Of a stretch of 64,000 bases of DNA, positions 34,937 to 42,839 are shown in pieces. Position 1 is the first letter of the stretch. Each line of letters starts with the position of its first letter. A program made the translations under genes and the position numbers. The notes beneath the pieces were generated by a model, which did not search any database, was not told where the DNA came from, and worked only from the letters and a program-made list of their open reading frames with translations. Origin of the DNA: Corynebacterium curieae (GTDB lineage Bacteria > Actinomycetota > Actinomycetes > Mycobacteriales > Mycobacteriaceae); contig NZ_JAKMUU010000004.1 in assembly GCF_027570035.1 (NCBI RefSeq), positions 124,001 through 188,000 on the forward strand, written 5' to 3'.

Positions 34937-34956
34937 TGAAGATTTAATGAAGATTT
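34937..34956. promoter_or_regulatory. CopR box between copRS and the cueP-copO unit
   Basis: Two 9-base direct repeats, TGAAGATTT-AA-TGAAGATTT, spaced 11 bases apart. This equals the CopR-binding motif TGAAGATTTnnTGAAGATTT reported for C. glutamicum. It is 60-79 bases before the copR start; the rest of the 404-base gap (34612-35015) shows no gene. Confidence 0.9.
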
Positions 34957-35015
34957 CCCCGCCGGGCACCGAGCGAGGGTGGTATTCCCCCCTGACCGGA
35001 GCGATACTGGGGTCT

Positions 35016-35738
35016 ATGGCTGACCGCACACCGACCACCGCCACGCCCCCGGGGCGGGTGCTGGTCGTCGATGATGAACAACCCCTGGCTCAGATGGTGG
35101 CCTCCTACCTCATCCGGGCCGGCTTCGATACTCGCCAGGCGCACACCGGCACTCAGGCCGTGGACGAGACCCGTCGCTTTTCCCCCGATGTTGTGGTGCT
35201 GGATCTGGGGCTGCCCGAACTCGACGGTCTGGAGGTGTGCCGACGGATCCGCACCTTCTCGGACTGCTACATCCTCATGCTCACCGCGCGTGGCAGCGAG
35301 GACGACAAGATCAGCGGTTTGACCCTGGGGGCGGATGACTACATCACCAAACCTTTTAGCATCCGGGAACTGGTGACCCGGGTGCATGCGGTGCTGCGCC
35401 GCCCGCGCACCAGCACCACCCCACCGCAGGTGACCACCCCCTTGATCGTTGGTGACCTCATCCTTGACCCCGTCGCCCATCAGGTGCGGGTGGGGGAGAC
35501 GACCGTGGAGCTCACCCGCACGGAGTTCGAGCTGCTGGTTGCCCTGGCCCTGCGCCCCGGCCAGGTGCTGACCCGCCACGACCTGGTCACCGAGGTCTGG
35601 GACACCACCTGGGTCGGTGATGAACGCATCGTCGATGTCCACATCGGCAACTTGCGTCGCAAGCTCGGCACCAACACCCAGGGCCGGGGGTTTATCGACA
35701 CCGTGCGTGGCGTGGGCTACCGGGTGGGGCAGCCATGA
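35016..35738 (+). CDS. copR: Copper-responsive response regulator CopR
   Basis: About 240 residues of the OmpR/PhoB class. Receiver domain: VLVVDDEQ, phospho-Asp in VVVLDLGLPELDG, K in DDYITKPFS. DNA-binding domain: LTRTEFELLVALALRPGQVLTRHDLVTEVW and HIGNLRRKLGT. The start was set at ATG 35016 (MADRTPTTATPPG); upstream in-frame starts would read through the CopR box. It overlaps the sensor gene by 4 bases (ATGA). The neighbouring CopR box makes autoregulation likely. Confidence 0.9.
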   Translation: MADRTPTTATPPGRVLVVDDEQPLAQMVASYLIRAGFDTRQAHTGTQAVDETRRFSPDVVVLDLGLPELDGLEVCRRIRTFSDCYILMLTARGSEDDKISGLTLGADDYITKPFSIRELVTRVHAVLRRPRTSTTPPQVTTPLIVGDLILDPVAHQVRVGETTVELTRTEFELLVALALRPGQVLTRHDLVTEVWDTTWVGDERIVDVHIGNLRRKLGTNTQGRGFIDTVRGVGYRVGQP

Positions 35739-36862
35739 ATCACGGACCCGGCCTGACCTTCCGCTTCCTGGCCGCCCAGGTGTTGGTCGTGGTGATTAGC
35801 CTGCTGGTGGCCGCGGCCGTGGCCACGATGGTGGGCCCGACCCTGTTCCATGATCATATGTTGATGACCGGCCGGGAGGACCCCTCGCTGGAGCTGTTCC
35901 ATGCCGAGCAGGCCTACCGGGGCGCTAACCTGATCACCCTGGTCGTCGCCCTGCCCACCGCCTTGATCTGCGCCCTGCTGGCCAGCCTGTGGTTATCGCG
36001 TCGTCTGCGCACCCCCCTGCAGGATCTCACCCGCGCCGCTACCGGCCTGACGGCCGGCAACTCCCGTATCCGCGTGCCCGCCGGAAAAGCAGGCCCCGAG
36101 GTCACCACCCTGGCGCATGCCTTCAACACCATGGCCGACCGGCTGGAACACACCGAACAGGTCCGCCGCCAGATGCTCTCTGATCTGGCCCACGAAATGG
36201 GCACCCCCTTATCGGTGCTCACGGTCTACCTCGATGGTCTCCAGGACGGGGTCGTGGACTGGAATAATGCCACCCACACGATCATGGCTGACCAACTCAC
36301 CCGCCTGACCCGGTTGATGGAAGACATTGACGATGTTTCCCGGGCCCAGGAACGCCGGATCGATTTGGACCTGGCGGAGGAAGGGCTCGGGGATCTGCTC
36401 CATACCGCCGCTGCTGCCGCGGGGGAAGCTTATGCTGACAAAGGCGTCGATTTACAGGTCGAGACCACTACAGACACCGCCCGGGTGCTCGTGGACCGGC
36501 AACGCTTCGGCCAGGTGATGAGCAATCTCCTGTCGAACGCGCTACGGCACACCCCGGCCGGCGGGCAGGTCCGGATCAGCGTCCACCGACAGGGGGCGTC
36601 CACCGCGCTCATCCACATTGCCGATGACGGCGAGGGCATCCCACCTGACCAGCTCGGACACATATTCGAACGCTTCTACCGGGGGGATGCCGCCCGCAGC
36701 CAGGACGCCGCCGGGGCCGGTATCGGTCTGACCATTTCCAAGGCATTGATCGAGGCTCACGGCGGCACTCTCACCGCCACCTCCCCGGGACCTGGTCGCG
36801 GAGCGGTGTTTGCCCTCCGCCTCCCGCTGTCCCCTCCCGACAGTGAGGAGGCTGCTCGGTGA
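35735..36862 (+). CDS. copS: Copper-sensing histidine kinase CopS
   Basis: A 375-residue sensor kinase. Two membrane segments (FLAAQVLVVVISLLVAAAVATMV and LITLVVALPTALICALLAS) enclose an extracytoplasmic loop of only about 30 residues containing HDHMLM, a likely metal-binding patch. A HAMP follows (RLRTPLQDLTRAATGLTAGN). The DHp His box is LSDLAHEMGTPLSVL; the ATPase has QVMSNLLSNALRHTP (N), IADDGEGIPPDQL (G1), FERFYRG and GAGIGLTISKALIEAHGG (G2). The start overlaps copR. Confidence 0.9.
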   Translation: MNHGPGLTFRFLAAQVLVVVISLLVAAAVATMVGPTLFHDHMLMTGREDPSLELFHAEQAYRGANLITLVVALPTALICALLASLWLSRRLRTPLQDLTRAATGLTAGNSRIRVPAGKAGPEVTTLAHAFNTMADRLEHTEQVRRQMLSDLAHEMGTPLSVLTVYLDGLQDGVVDWNNATHTIMADQLTRLTRLMEDIDDVSRAQERRIDLDLAEEGLGDLLHTAAAAAGEAYADKGVDLQVETTTDTARVLVDRQRFGQVMSNLLSNALRHTPAGGQVRISVHRQGASTALIHIADDGEGIPPDQLGHIFERFYRGDAARSQDAAGAGIGLTISKALIEAHGGTLTATSPGPGRGAVFALRLPLSPPDSEEAAR

Positions 36863-36909
36863 CCACAGCCTGCCCCGCGTGAGGGCCGTGCCCTCCACCC
36901 CTTGAAAAT

Positions 36910-36926
36910 ATACCCCCAGGGGGTAT
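36910..36926. promoter_or_regulatory. CsoR-type operator 1 upstream of copZ-copB
   Basis: Palindrome ATACCCCCAGGGGGTAT. The C-run/G-run dyad flanked by TA is the pattern bound by CsoR copper repressors in actinobacteria. No csoR gene is in the window. Confidence 0.75.
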
Positions 36927-36935
36927 GCTGAAATT

Positions 36936-36952
36936 ATACCCCCTGGGGGTAT
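36936..36952. promoter_or_regulatory. CsoR-type operator 2 upstream of copZ-copB
   Basis: Palindrome ATACCCCCTGGGGGTAT, the same dyad as operator 1 with T at the centre. The centres are 26 bases apart; the copZ-like start is 50 bases downstream. Confidence 0.75.
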
Positions 36953-37002
36953 ACGCTAGAGAGCGGCATCGCCGCACCCCACCGATCCGAAGGAGCTTTC
37001 CC

Positions 37003-37329
37003 ATGATCACCTCCCCGCGCCGCCTCTTGCCGATGGCCTCCCACGGCTGCAGCTGTTGCGGACCTGCCTCACGTGCCGACACCGCCTCCATCCCTGCCGC
37101 CAGCGACTCGTCAGCAGGAGCGTCCTCCCCTAGCTACCAGGTCACCGGCCTGACCTGCGGGCACTGCGCGAAAAGCGTGACCCAGGCCCTTCAGGCCCTC
37201 CCCCAGGTCGACGACCTCCAGATTGATCTCGCTGCTGGTGGTGTTTCCACCGTCACGGTCACCGGTGTCGTACCTCCGGAGATGGTTCGCCGGGCCATCG
37301 AGGAGGCTGGCTACACCGTCTTATCCTGA
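37003..37329 (+). CDS. CopZ-like heavy-metal-associated domain protein
   Basis: A 108-residue protein. Residues 15-45 form a Cys/Ser-rich lead (HGCSCCGPASRADTAS), then residues 45-108 an HMA ferredoxin-like domain with the metal site GLTCGHC (CxxC) and the fold tail EEAGYTVLS. It carries Cu(I) in the cytosol and hands it to the P-type ATPase. The start ATG 37003 follows an AGGAG SD by 7 bases. Counterpart of C. glutamicum cg3282. It lies 51 bases before copB. Confidence 0.85.
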   Translation: MITSPRRLLPMASHGCSCCGPASRADTASIPAASDSSAGASSPSYQVTGLTCGHCAKSVTQALQALPQVDDLQIDLAAGGVSTVTVTGVVPPEMVRRAIEEAGYTVLS

Positions 37330-37380
37330 TTAGTTTTACCCATCATCTCGACCCCGACCGGGTTGAGCGAAAGGAACGTC

Positions 37381-39615
37381 ATGAGCACTCCCCACCATTC
37401 GGGTGATCACCATGGTGATCACCCCGCTCCGGAAACAGACCACACCCACCACCCGGATCATGCCAGCCACGAACACCACGCAGATGCCGACAACCACGGC
37501 CAGGCGATGCCCCACGATCACCCGCACTCCGCCCTGGACGAAGACCACCACGTTCATGGCCACGGCGAACACGCCGGACACAGCACCGCAATGTTTCGGG
37601 ACCGCTTTTGGTGGTCGCTGATTCTGTCCATTCCCGTCGCTATTTTCAGCCCCATGGTCGCCCACCTGCTCGGCTACCACCTCCCGGCATTCCCCGGATC
37701 CACCTGGATCCCCCCGGTGCTGGGCACGATCATCTTCGTCTACGGCGGCACGCCTTTCCTCAAGGGCGGATGGAAAGAACTGAAATCCCGCCAACCCGGG
37801 ATGATGCTCCTGATCGCCATGGCCATCACCGTGGCGTTTGTCGCCTCCTGGGTCACCACTCTGGGGCTGGGCGGTTTTGACCTGGACTTCTGGTGGGAGC
37901 TGGCCCTGCTGGTGACCATCATGCTGCTGGGCCACTGGCTGGAGATGCGCGCTCTCGGGGCCGCGTCCTCCGCGCTTGACGCGTTGGCTGCCCTGCTGCC
38001 GGATGAGGTCGAGAAAGTCATCGACGGGACCACCCGCACCGTGGCTATCTCGGAGCTGGTCGTCGACGACGTCGTGCTGGCGAGGGCCGGTGCCCGGGTG
38101 CCGGCCGACGGAACCATCGTCGACGGAGCCGCCGAATTCGATGAGGCGATGATCACCGGCGAATCCCGTCCCGTCTTCCGCGACACCGGTGACAAGGTGG
38201 TCGCCGGTACTGTGGCCACCGACAACACCGTCCGCATCCGGGTGGAGGCTACCGGCGGGGACACCGCCCTGGCCGGGATCCAACGCATGGTTGCCGACGC
38301 CCAGGAGTCCTCCTCCCGGGCCCAGGCCCTAGCGGATCGGGCGGCGGCGTTGTTGTTCTGGTTCGCGCTGATCTCCGCTCTGATCACCGCGGTGGTGTGG
38401 ACCATCATCGGCAGCCCGGACGATGTCGTGGTGCGCACGGTCACGGTGCTGGTCATCGCCTGTCCGCACGCCCTGGGCCTGGCGATTCCGCTGGTCATTG
38501 CGATCTCCAGCGAGCGGGCCGCGAAATCCGGGGTGCTCATCAAGGACCGGATGGCGCTCGAGCGGATGCGCACCATCGACGTGGTGCTCTTCGACAAAAC
38601 CGGCACCCTGACCGAGGGTGCGCACGCGGTCACCGGTGTCGCGGCAGCTGTCGGCGTCACCGAGGGCGAGCTGCTGGCCCTGGCCGCCGCCGCGGAGGCC
38701 GACAGCGAGCACCCCGTGGCCCGCGCCATCGTGGCGGCCGCGGCCGCCCATCCCGAGGCCTCCCGTCGGCAAATCCGTGCAACTGGTTTCAACGCCGCCT
38801 CCGGCCGAGGGGTCCGGGCCACTGTCGATGGCGCTGAGATCCTCGTGGGCGGGCCGAACATGCTGCGCGAGTTCAACCTCACGACCCCGGCCGAGCTCAC
38901 CGACACCACCAGCGCCTGGACCGGGCGTGGGGCCGGTGTGCTCCATATTGTCCGCGACGGTCAGATCATCGGTGCAGTGGCCGTCGACGACAAGATCCGC
39001 CCCGAATCCCGCGCCGCCGTGAAAGCCCTGCAGGACCGCGGGGTAAAGGTCGCGATGATCACCGGCGACGCCCAGCAGGTCGCCCACGCCGTCGGTCAGG
39101 ACATAGGCATTGATGAGGTCTTCGCCGAGGTCCTGCCCCAGGACAAAGACACCAAGGTCACGCAGCTGCAGGACCGGGGTTTGAGCGTGGCCATGGTCGG
39201 TGACGGTGTCAATGACGCCCCCGCTCTGACCCGCGCGGAAGTCGGTATCGCCATCGGTGCCGGCACGGATGTGGCCATGGAATCTGCCGGGGTGGTCCTA
39301 GCCAGTGATGACCCGCGGGCAGTGCTGTCGATGATTGAGCTGTCCCAGGCCAGCTACCGCAAGATGATCCAGAACCTGATCTGGGCCTCTGGCTACAACA
39401 TTCTCGCCGTGCCGCTGGCCGCCGGAGTGCTCGCCTCGATCGGGTTCGTACTGTCCCCGGCCGTGGGCGCGATCTTGATGTCTGCCTCGACCATCGTGGT
39501 GGCCCTGAACGCCCAGCTGTTGCGCCGCATTGATCTGGATCCGGCTCACCTGGCTCCGACCGAGTCGAAGGAGGAACACACCACGCCTACTCCGGCATCC
39601 ACCGCCGTCCACTGA
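37381..39615 (+). CDS. copB: Copper-exporting P-type ATPase CopB
   Basis: About 744 residues. The N terminus is strongly His-rich (many HH and HHxD pairs in residues 4-70) and lacks a CxxC HMA domain, and the membrane motif is CPH (VLVIACPHALG), both typical of CopB-type (P1B-3) pumps. Other motifs are intact: MITGES, DKTGTLTEG, SEHPVARAI (HP motif), GDGVNDAPAL. It exports copper across the membrane using ATP. Start ATG 37381 with an AAAGGAA SD 8 bases away; the earlier frame start 37363 is unlikely. Confidence 0.92.
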   Translation: MSTPHHSGDHHGDHPAPETDHTHHPDHASHEHHADADNHGQAMPHDHPHSALDEDHHVHGHGEHAGHSTAMFRDRFWWSLILSIPVAIFSPMVAHLLGYHLPAFPGSTWIPPVLGTIIFVYGGTPFLKGGWKELKSRQPGMMLLIAMAITVAFVASWVTTLGLGGFDLDFWWELALLVTIMLLGHWLEMRALGAASSALDALAALLPDEVEKVIDGTTRTVAISELVVDDVVLARAGARVPADGTIVDGAAEFDEAMITGESRPVFRDTGDKVVAGTVATDNTVRIRVEATGGDTALAGIQRMVADAQESSSRAQALADRAAALLFWFALISALITAVVWTIIGSPDDVVVRTVTVLVIACPHALGLAIPLVIAISSERAAKSGVLIKDRMALERMRTIDVVLFDKTGTLTEGAHAVTGVAAAVGVTEGELLALAAAAEADSEHPVARAIVAAAAAHPEASRRQIRATGFNAASGRGVRATVDGAEILVGGPNMLREFNLTTPAELTDTTSAWTGRGAGVLHIVRDGQIIGAVAVDDKIRPESRAAVKALQDRGVKVAMITGDAQQVAHAVGQDIGIDEVFAEVLPQDKDTKVTQLQDRGLSVAMVGDGVNDAPALTRAEVGIAIGAGTDVAMESAGVVLASDDPRAVLSMIELSQASYRKMIQNLIWASGYNILAVPLAAGVLASIGFVLSPAVGAILMSASTIVVALNAQLLRRIDLDPAHLAPTESKEEHTTPTPASTAVH

Positions 39616-39654
39616 TCCACCACTTCTCTCCACTGCCCCCATATGACCCTGGAA

Positions 39655-40497
39655 GGTGCTGTTGCAAAGTTGGGGCAGTAGGAAGGGCGACGTGAAATAG
39701 TCACAGCAATGGGTATCTTCTCCGGTTGTCATTTCCCCCGTGGCATCATTCTGTGGGCAGTGCGGTGGTACTGCCGCTACGGGGTGAGCTACCGCGATCT
39801 GGAGGAAATGATGACCGAGCGGGGCGTGCCGGTCGATCACACCACGATCTACCGCTGGGTCCAGAAATACGCTCCTGAGCTGGACAAGCAAACACGGTGG
39901 TACCGACAGGTACCTTACTGGCAGGCCAGTTCCTGGCGGGTGGATGAGACCTATATCCGGGTCGGCGGCAGGTGGTGCTACCTCTATCGGGCGATCACCG
40001 CCGGTGGCCGGACCCTGGACTTTTACCTCTCTCCGAAGCGGAACGTGGCCGCAGCGAAGCGTTTCCTGGCCAAGGCCCTCAGATCCAATGCGTCAGCCGG
40101 GTATCCCAGAGTGATCAACACCGATAAAGCACCCTCCCTAGCCAGGGCAATCGCCGAGTTGAAGTCAGTGGGAATCTGCCCGGCAACAGTGGAACACCGG
40201 CAGGTGAAATACCTCAACAACGTCCTGGAAGGCGACCATGGTCGGCTGAAGCGGATCCTCGGGCCAAAAGGCGCGTTTAAGAACCGGACATCCGCATATC
40301 GGACGTTGAAAGGGATGGAGGCGATGCACTCATTGCGGAAAGGGCAAGGCGCGATGTTTGCCTACGGGCAACCGAACCCGGACGCGGTGATCGTCAACCG
40401 GGTCTTCGAGACGGCCTAACAACGCCCACACGCAGCGGCCATCAGGGAATGAGAAACTGAGTCTTCGCTGCTCTCCGCCCAACTTTGCAACAGCACC
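39655..40497 (+). mobile_element. IS6-family insertion sequence
   Basis: An 843-base element with near-perfect terminal inverted repeats GGTGCTGTTGCAAAGTTGGG (39655-39674 and inverted at 40478-40497). It encodes one IS6 transposase. The flanking 8 bases, ccctggaa on the left and ttgtctat on the right, do not match, so no target-site duplication remains. That suggests recombination with another copy or a flanking deletion; only this one copy lies in the window. Confidence 0.9.
39709..40419 (+). CDS. IS6-family transposase
   Basis: A 236-residue DDE transposase. The N-terminal segment is IILWAVRWYCRYGVSYRDLEEMM, followed by HTH TIYRWVQKYAPEL. The catalytic residues are D in WRVDETYIRVGGRW, D in INTDKAPSLARAI, and E in NNVLEGDHGRLKRIL. 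IS6 elements move by replicative cointegrate formation. ATG start at 39709. Length is right for the family. Confidence 0.92.
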   Translation: MGIFSGCHFPRGIILWAVRWYCRYGVSYRDLEEMMTERGVPVDHTTIYRWVQKYAPELDKQTRWYRQVPYWQASSWRVDETYIRVGGRWCYLYRAITAGGRTLDFYLSPKRNVAAAKRFLAKALRSNASAGYPRVINTDKAPSLARAIAELKSVGICPATVEHRQVKYLNNVLEGDHGRLKRILGPKGAFKNRTSAYRTLKGMEAMHSLRKGQGAMFAYGQPNPDAVIVNRVFETA

Positions 40498-40721
40498 TTG
40501 TCTATGACTTCCTTAGAGAAGGGGGACTCACAACACGAGATGCTACCTGCCTGTTAGCACACGCTGGCAGAGTTTAAGCCAATATGATGAAAGCCACAGG
40601 GCAAGGAAGCCGCCCCTTCTCAGCACAAAGAAAATGAGCCGCGTGCCGCTAGCAGTCTCCGGTTCTCAGCTAAAGCCACTAGACCCTCACCACTAATCCA
40701 AGAGCTATTGTTGCACTAAAA

Positions 40722-40760
40722 AGAGTCCCCCAGGCGGTCACCACCGCACCTAGGGACTCT
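40722..40760 (-). terminator. Strong terminator of the small gene 40760-40939
   Basis: AGAGTCCC (40722-40729) pairs with GGGACTCT (40753-40760), with an inner AGG-CGGT/ACCG-CCT stem. On the minus strand it is followed by TTTTTAG. It begins immediately at the stop codon of the small gene. Confidence 0.85.
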
Positions 40761-40939
40761 CACCGCAATTCTCCACGCTGCTTACGGAGTATATCTTGTG
40801 CTTTGCGCAGCGCAGTCTCGTTCGATTTCGCCAACTTGGAGGAAGCCTTCAGTGCGTCAAAGAACTCTTCTGATTCAGCCCATCGCGCCAATTCTTCATA
40901 CGAAAATTCGGACGCTTCGTCTTTTCTATTTATAGTCAC
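40760..40939 (-). CDS. Uncatalogued 59-residue protein of unknown function
   Basis: GTG at 40939 opens a 59-codon frame ending in TGA at 40762, right at a strong terminator. It reads VTINRKDEASEFSYEELARW..., then AESEEFFDALKASSKLAKSN and ETALRKAQDILRKQRGELR. It is highly charged and helical, with balanced Lys/Glu, and resembles small antitoxin or DNA-binding accessory proteins only in general style. An overlapping 15-codon frame (MFEHIVYVSTKAQVK) ends at its start and may be a leader or a sign of a frameshift. Strong terminator and codon quality argue that it is real; an AGG at about 4 bases before GTG is a weak SD. No partner gene was found. Confidence 0.5.
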   Translation of the reverse strand: MTINRKDEASEFSYEELARWAESEEFFDALKASSKLAKSNETALRKAQDILRKQRGELR

Positions 40940-40990
40940 TTCACCTGTGCTTTCGTCGACACATACACAATGTGTTCAAACATGCTACTT

Positions 40991-41072
40991 GGGTTAAGGG
41001 TTAAAAGAACCGAGTTTAGTAGGAAAATACTCTGTTGAGGGTTGAGGGACAGACCCTTTTGACCCTTAACCC
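40991..41072. repeat. 17-base inverted repeat flanking 48 bases upstream of the small gene
   Basis: GGGTTAAGGGTTAAAAG (40991-41007) and CTTTTGACCCTTAACCC (41056-41072) are inverted copies with one mismatch. Between them the sequence has GTTGAGGGTTGAGGGAC. A likely operator or structured RNA in the promoter region of the small gene; the gap 40940-41241 shows no other gene. Confidence 0.6.
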
Positions 41073-41179
41073 TCTGTTGACACCATCGAAATAAAAATTC
41101 GAAAGGCGAGAGCGGGAGCTAGGATGTAAATCCCCACACTTACAATCCTCAACCGCTAAAGTTCAGAAAAAGAAAGAAA

Positions 41180-41218
41180 CCGGAGGTCACGAACCCTTTC
41201 GAGTTTGTTACCTCCGGT
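41180..41218 (-). terminator. Terminator of tRNA-Leu
   Basis: ACCGGAGGT and ACCTCCGGT form a 9-bp stem (41179-41187 with 41210-41218). On the minus strand it is followed by TTTCTTTCTTTTTC, and lies about 25 bases downstream of the tRNA 3' end. Confidence 0.85.
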
Positions 41219-41241
41219 GTCGCAGTTTGTTCAACTGCTCA

Positions 41242-41329
41242 TGGTGCCCGGGGCGGGACTTGAACCCGCACGTTCTTATCGAACACTGGCACCTGAAGCC
41301 AGCGCGTCTGCCAATTCCGCCACCCGGGC
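41242..41329 (-). tRNA. tRNA-Leu (anticodon CAG)
   Basis: On the minus strand the cloverleaf begins GCCCGGGTGGCGGAATTGG and ends with CCCGGGCACCA, with the CCA encoded. The anticodon arm CTGGC-TTCAGGT-GCCAG carries CAG (positions 41293-41295 on the plus strand as CTG), reading CUG. A long variable arm (TGTTCGATAAGAACG) marks it as a class II tRNA; the T arm GGTTCAAGTCC is intact. It forms the right boundary of the accessory region. Confidence 0.95.
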
Positions 41330-41527
41330 AGGGTGTGGTGTCTTAGCGACCTGATAAAGATACCACGAAAAGCGCATTAAACTACAAATCTGCAGGAAAA
41401 GCGGATTATTTCGGGGAGGGGGTGGCGAAATTTCTGGGAACTTTCGCGCCACCATCTACGTTTCGAGGGGGTGAACAAACTATACTGATCGCTACTGATC
41501 GCTGCATGGTGGAAAGGAGAATGGCTC

Positions 41528-42361
41528 GTGGCGTTTTTAGAAAAGCTGGCGAAGCTTGACTCCGCCATGCAACGCGGCCTTGATAATGGCATGGCTCTTG
41601 TCTTCGGCGGCAAGGTCGTTCCAGCAGAGATTGATGAGCTTTTAAAGCAGGAAGCTCAGGACAATCTCGCACGCGGGGACGATGACAACCTTTATAGTCC
41701 GAATGTGATGACGGTAGGTGTCTCCTCCAAGGATTTGGAGAACTTGTCGCAGGATCGCAATCTGCCAGCCGATTGTGCAGACCAGTTGACGCGGTTTATT
41801 CGCAATAGCGGATGGTCCCTCGCGGGCCCCGTGATCGTGCGGGTGGCAGAAGAATCTGGTTTGCGCACGGGTCAACTTCGCGTGTCCTCGTTTATTGACC
41901 ACGAGCCCACGGAAGAGACCGGTTTTGAGGCTATTTTCCACGACTTTAATGGTCAGGAGGACCAGATGACCGAGCAGCACGACAATACTGCCGATGATGC
42001 AGTAACTACCGCTTTCATTGCTCCAGATAGTCGACCCGCCCCGCAACCGCAGGGCCCCGCAGTCAACTTGATGCTGCAAGACGGCTCCTCGCGCGTCTAT
42101 CACGTGCAAGAAGGCTCCAATATTATCGGCCGCAGCAATGACGCGGACCTGCGCCTACCGGATACGGGCGTATCCCGCCAGCACGCGGAGATTACTTGGA
42201 ACGGCCAAGATGCGGTGCTGGTGGATTTGCAGTCCACTAATGGCACCACTGTGAATGAAACGCCGATTGACAATTGGCTGCTGGCCGATGGCGACGTGAT
42301 CACCATGGGCCATTCCCACATCGAGGTCCGGATCACTGGCCTTGATTCGCACAGCTACTAA
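41528..42361 (+). CDS. fhaA: FhaA-type protein: DUF3662 plus FHA domain
   Basis: A 277-residue protein, GTG start at 41528 behind GGAAAGGAG. Residues 1-120 are the DUF3662 domain (KLAKLDSAMQRGLDNGMALVFGGKVVPAEIDELLKQEA); residues 180-270 form an FHA domain with the phosphothreonine-binding GRSNDADLRLPDTGVSRQHAEI and STNGTTVN motifs. FhaA binds phosphorylated MviN/PknB substrates in mycobacteria and links Ser/Thr kinases to wall synthesis. First gene of the cell-growth operon. The start is separated from the ATG at 41521, which is in another frame and stops at once. Confidence 0.9.
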   Translation: MAFLEKLAKLDSAMQRGLDNGMALVFGGKVVPAEIDELLKQEAQDNLARGDDDNLYSPNVMTVGVSSKDLENLSQDRNLPADCADQLTRFIRNSGWSLAGPVIVRVAEESGLRTGQLRVSSFIDHEPTEETGFEAIFHDFNGQEDQMTEQHDNTADDAVTTAFIAPDSRPAPQPQGPAVNLMLQDGSSRVYHVQEGSNIIGRSNDADLRLPDTGVSRQHAEITWNGQDAVLVDLQSTNGTTVNETPIDNWLLADGDVITMGHSHIEVRITGLDSHSY

Positions 42362-42386
42362 GTTCAGTTAAGGAAGGGAGGTCGCC

Positions 42387-42839
42387 ATGGATGCAGTCAT
42401 CATGCTGGCGCTTCGCATCGGCTTGTTGGCTCTGCTCTGGATTTTTATCCTGGTGGCCTTGAACGCCATGCGCCGCGATACCAATAAGTCCGCCGGTGCG
42501 ATCCGCACCCAATCGAAGAAGGGCGGGGCACAGCGGCGTCGGGAAGCAATTAAGCAGCTGTCCATCGTAGAAGGCCCCCTGCAGGGCTCCCATATGGAAT
42601 TGGGCACGCTGGAGGATTGCACGCTTGGCCGCGCCTCCGATTGTGACTTTGTCACGGGTGACGATTATTCTTCCGGCCACCATGCTCGGCTATTCCGCCG
42701 CGGTAGCGAATGGGTCGTGGAGGATTTGGAATCTCGTAATGGCACCTTTGTCAATGGTGTGCGCATCGACCAACCCGAGGTAGTCGGCGCGGACTCCGAG
42801 ATTAAGCTAGGCCGCACCACCGTGAGGTTGAACGCATGA
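42387..42839 (+). CDS. fhaB: FhaB-type (FipA) membrane FHA protein
   Basis: A 150-residue protein with an N-terminal membrane helix (MLALRIGLLALLWIFILVALNAMRR) and a C-terminal FHA domain (TLGRASDCDFVTGDDYSSGHHARLFR, RNGTFVNG). FhaB/FipA helps to connect FtsZ and FtsQ in mycobacteria. AAGGGAGG SD precedes the ATG. Its stop overlaps the phosphatase start by 4 bases. Confidence 0.88.
   Translation: MDAVIMLALRIGLLALLWIFILVALNAMRRDTNKSAGAIRTQSKKGGAQRRREAIKQLSIVEGPLQGSHMELGTLEDCTLGRASDCDFVTGDDYSSGHHARLFRRGSEWVVEDLESRNGTFVNGVRIDQPEVVGADSEIKLGRTTVRLNA

Noticed and set aside
40498..40720. Search for the rest of the exonuclease gene after the IS6 element
   Set aside because: No frame there resembles Exo II or Exo III motifs.
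40803..40997. 64-residue plus-strand frame opposite the small gene
   Set aside because: Low-complexity Ser-rich reading with no SD; the minus-strand frame has better codon use and a terminator.
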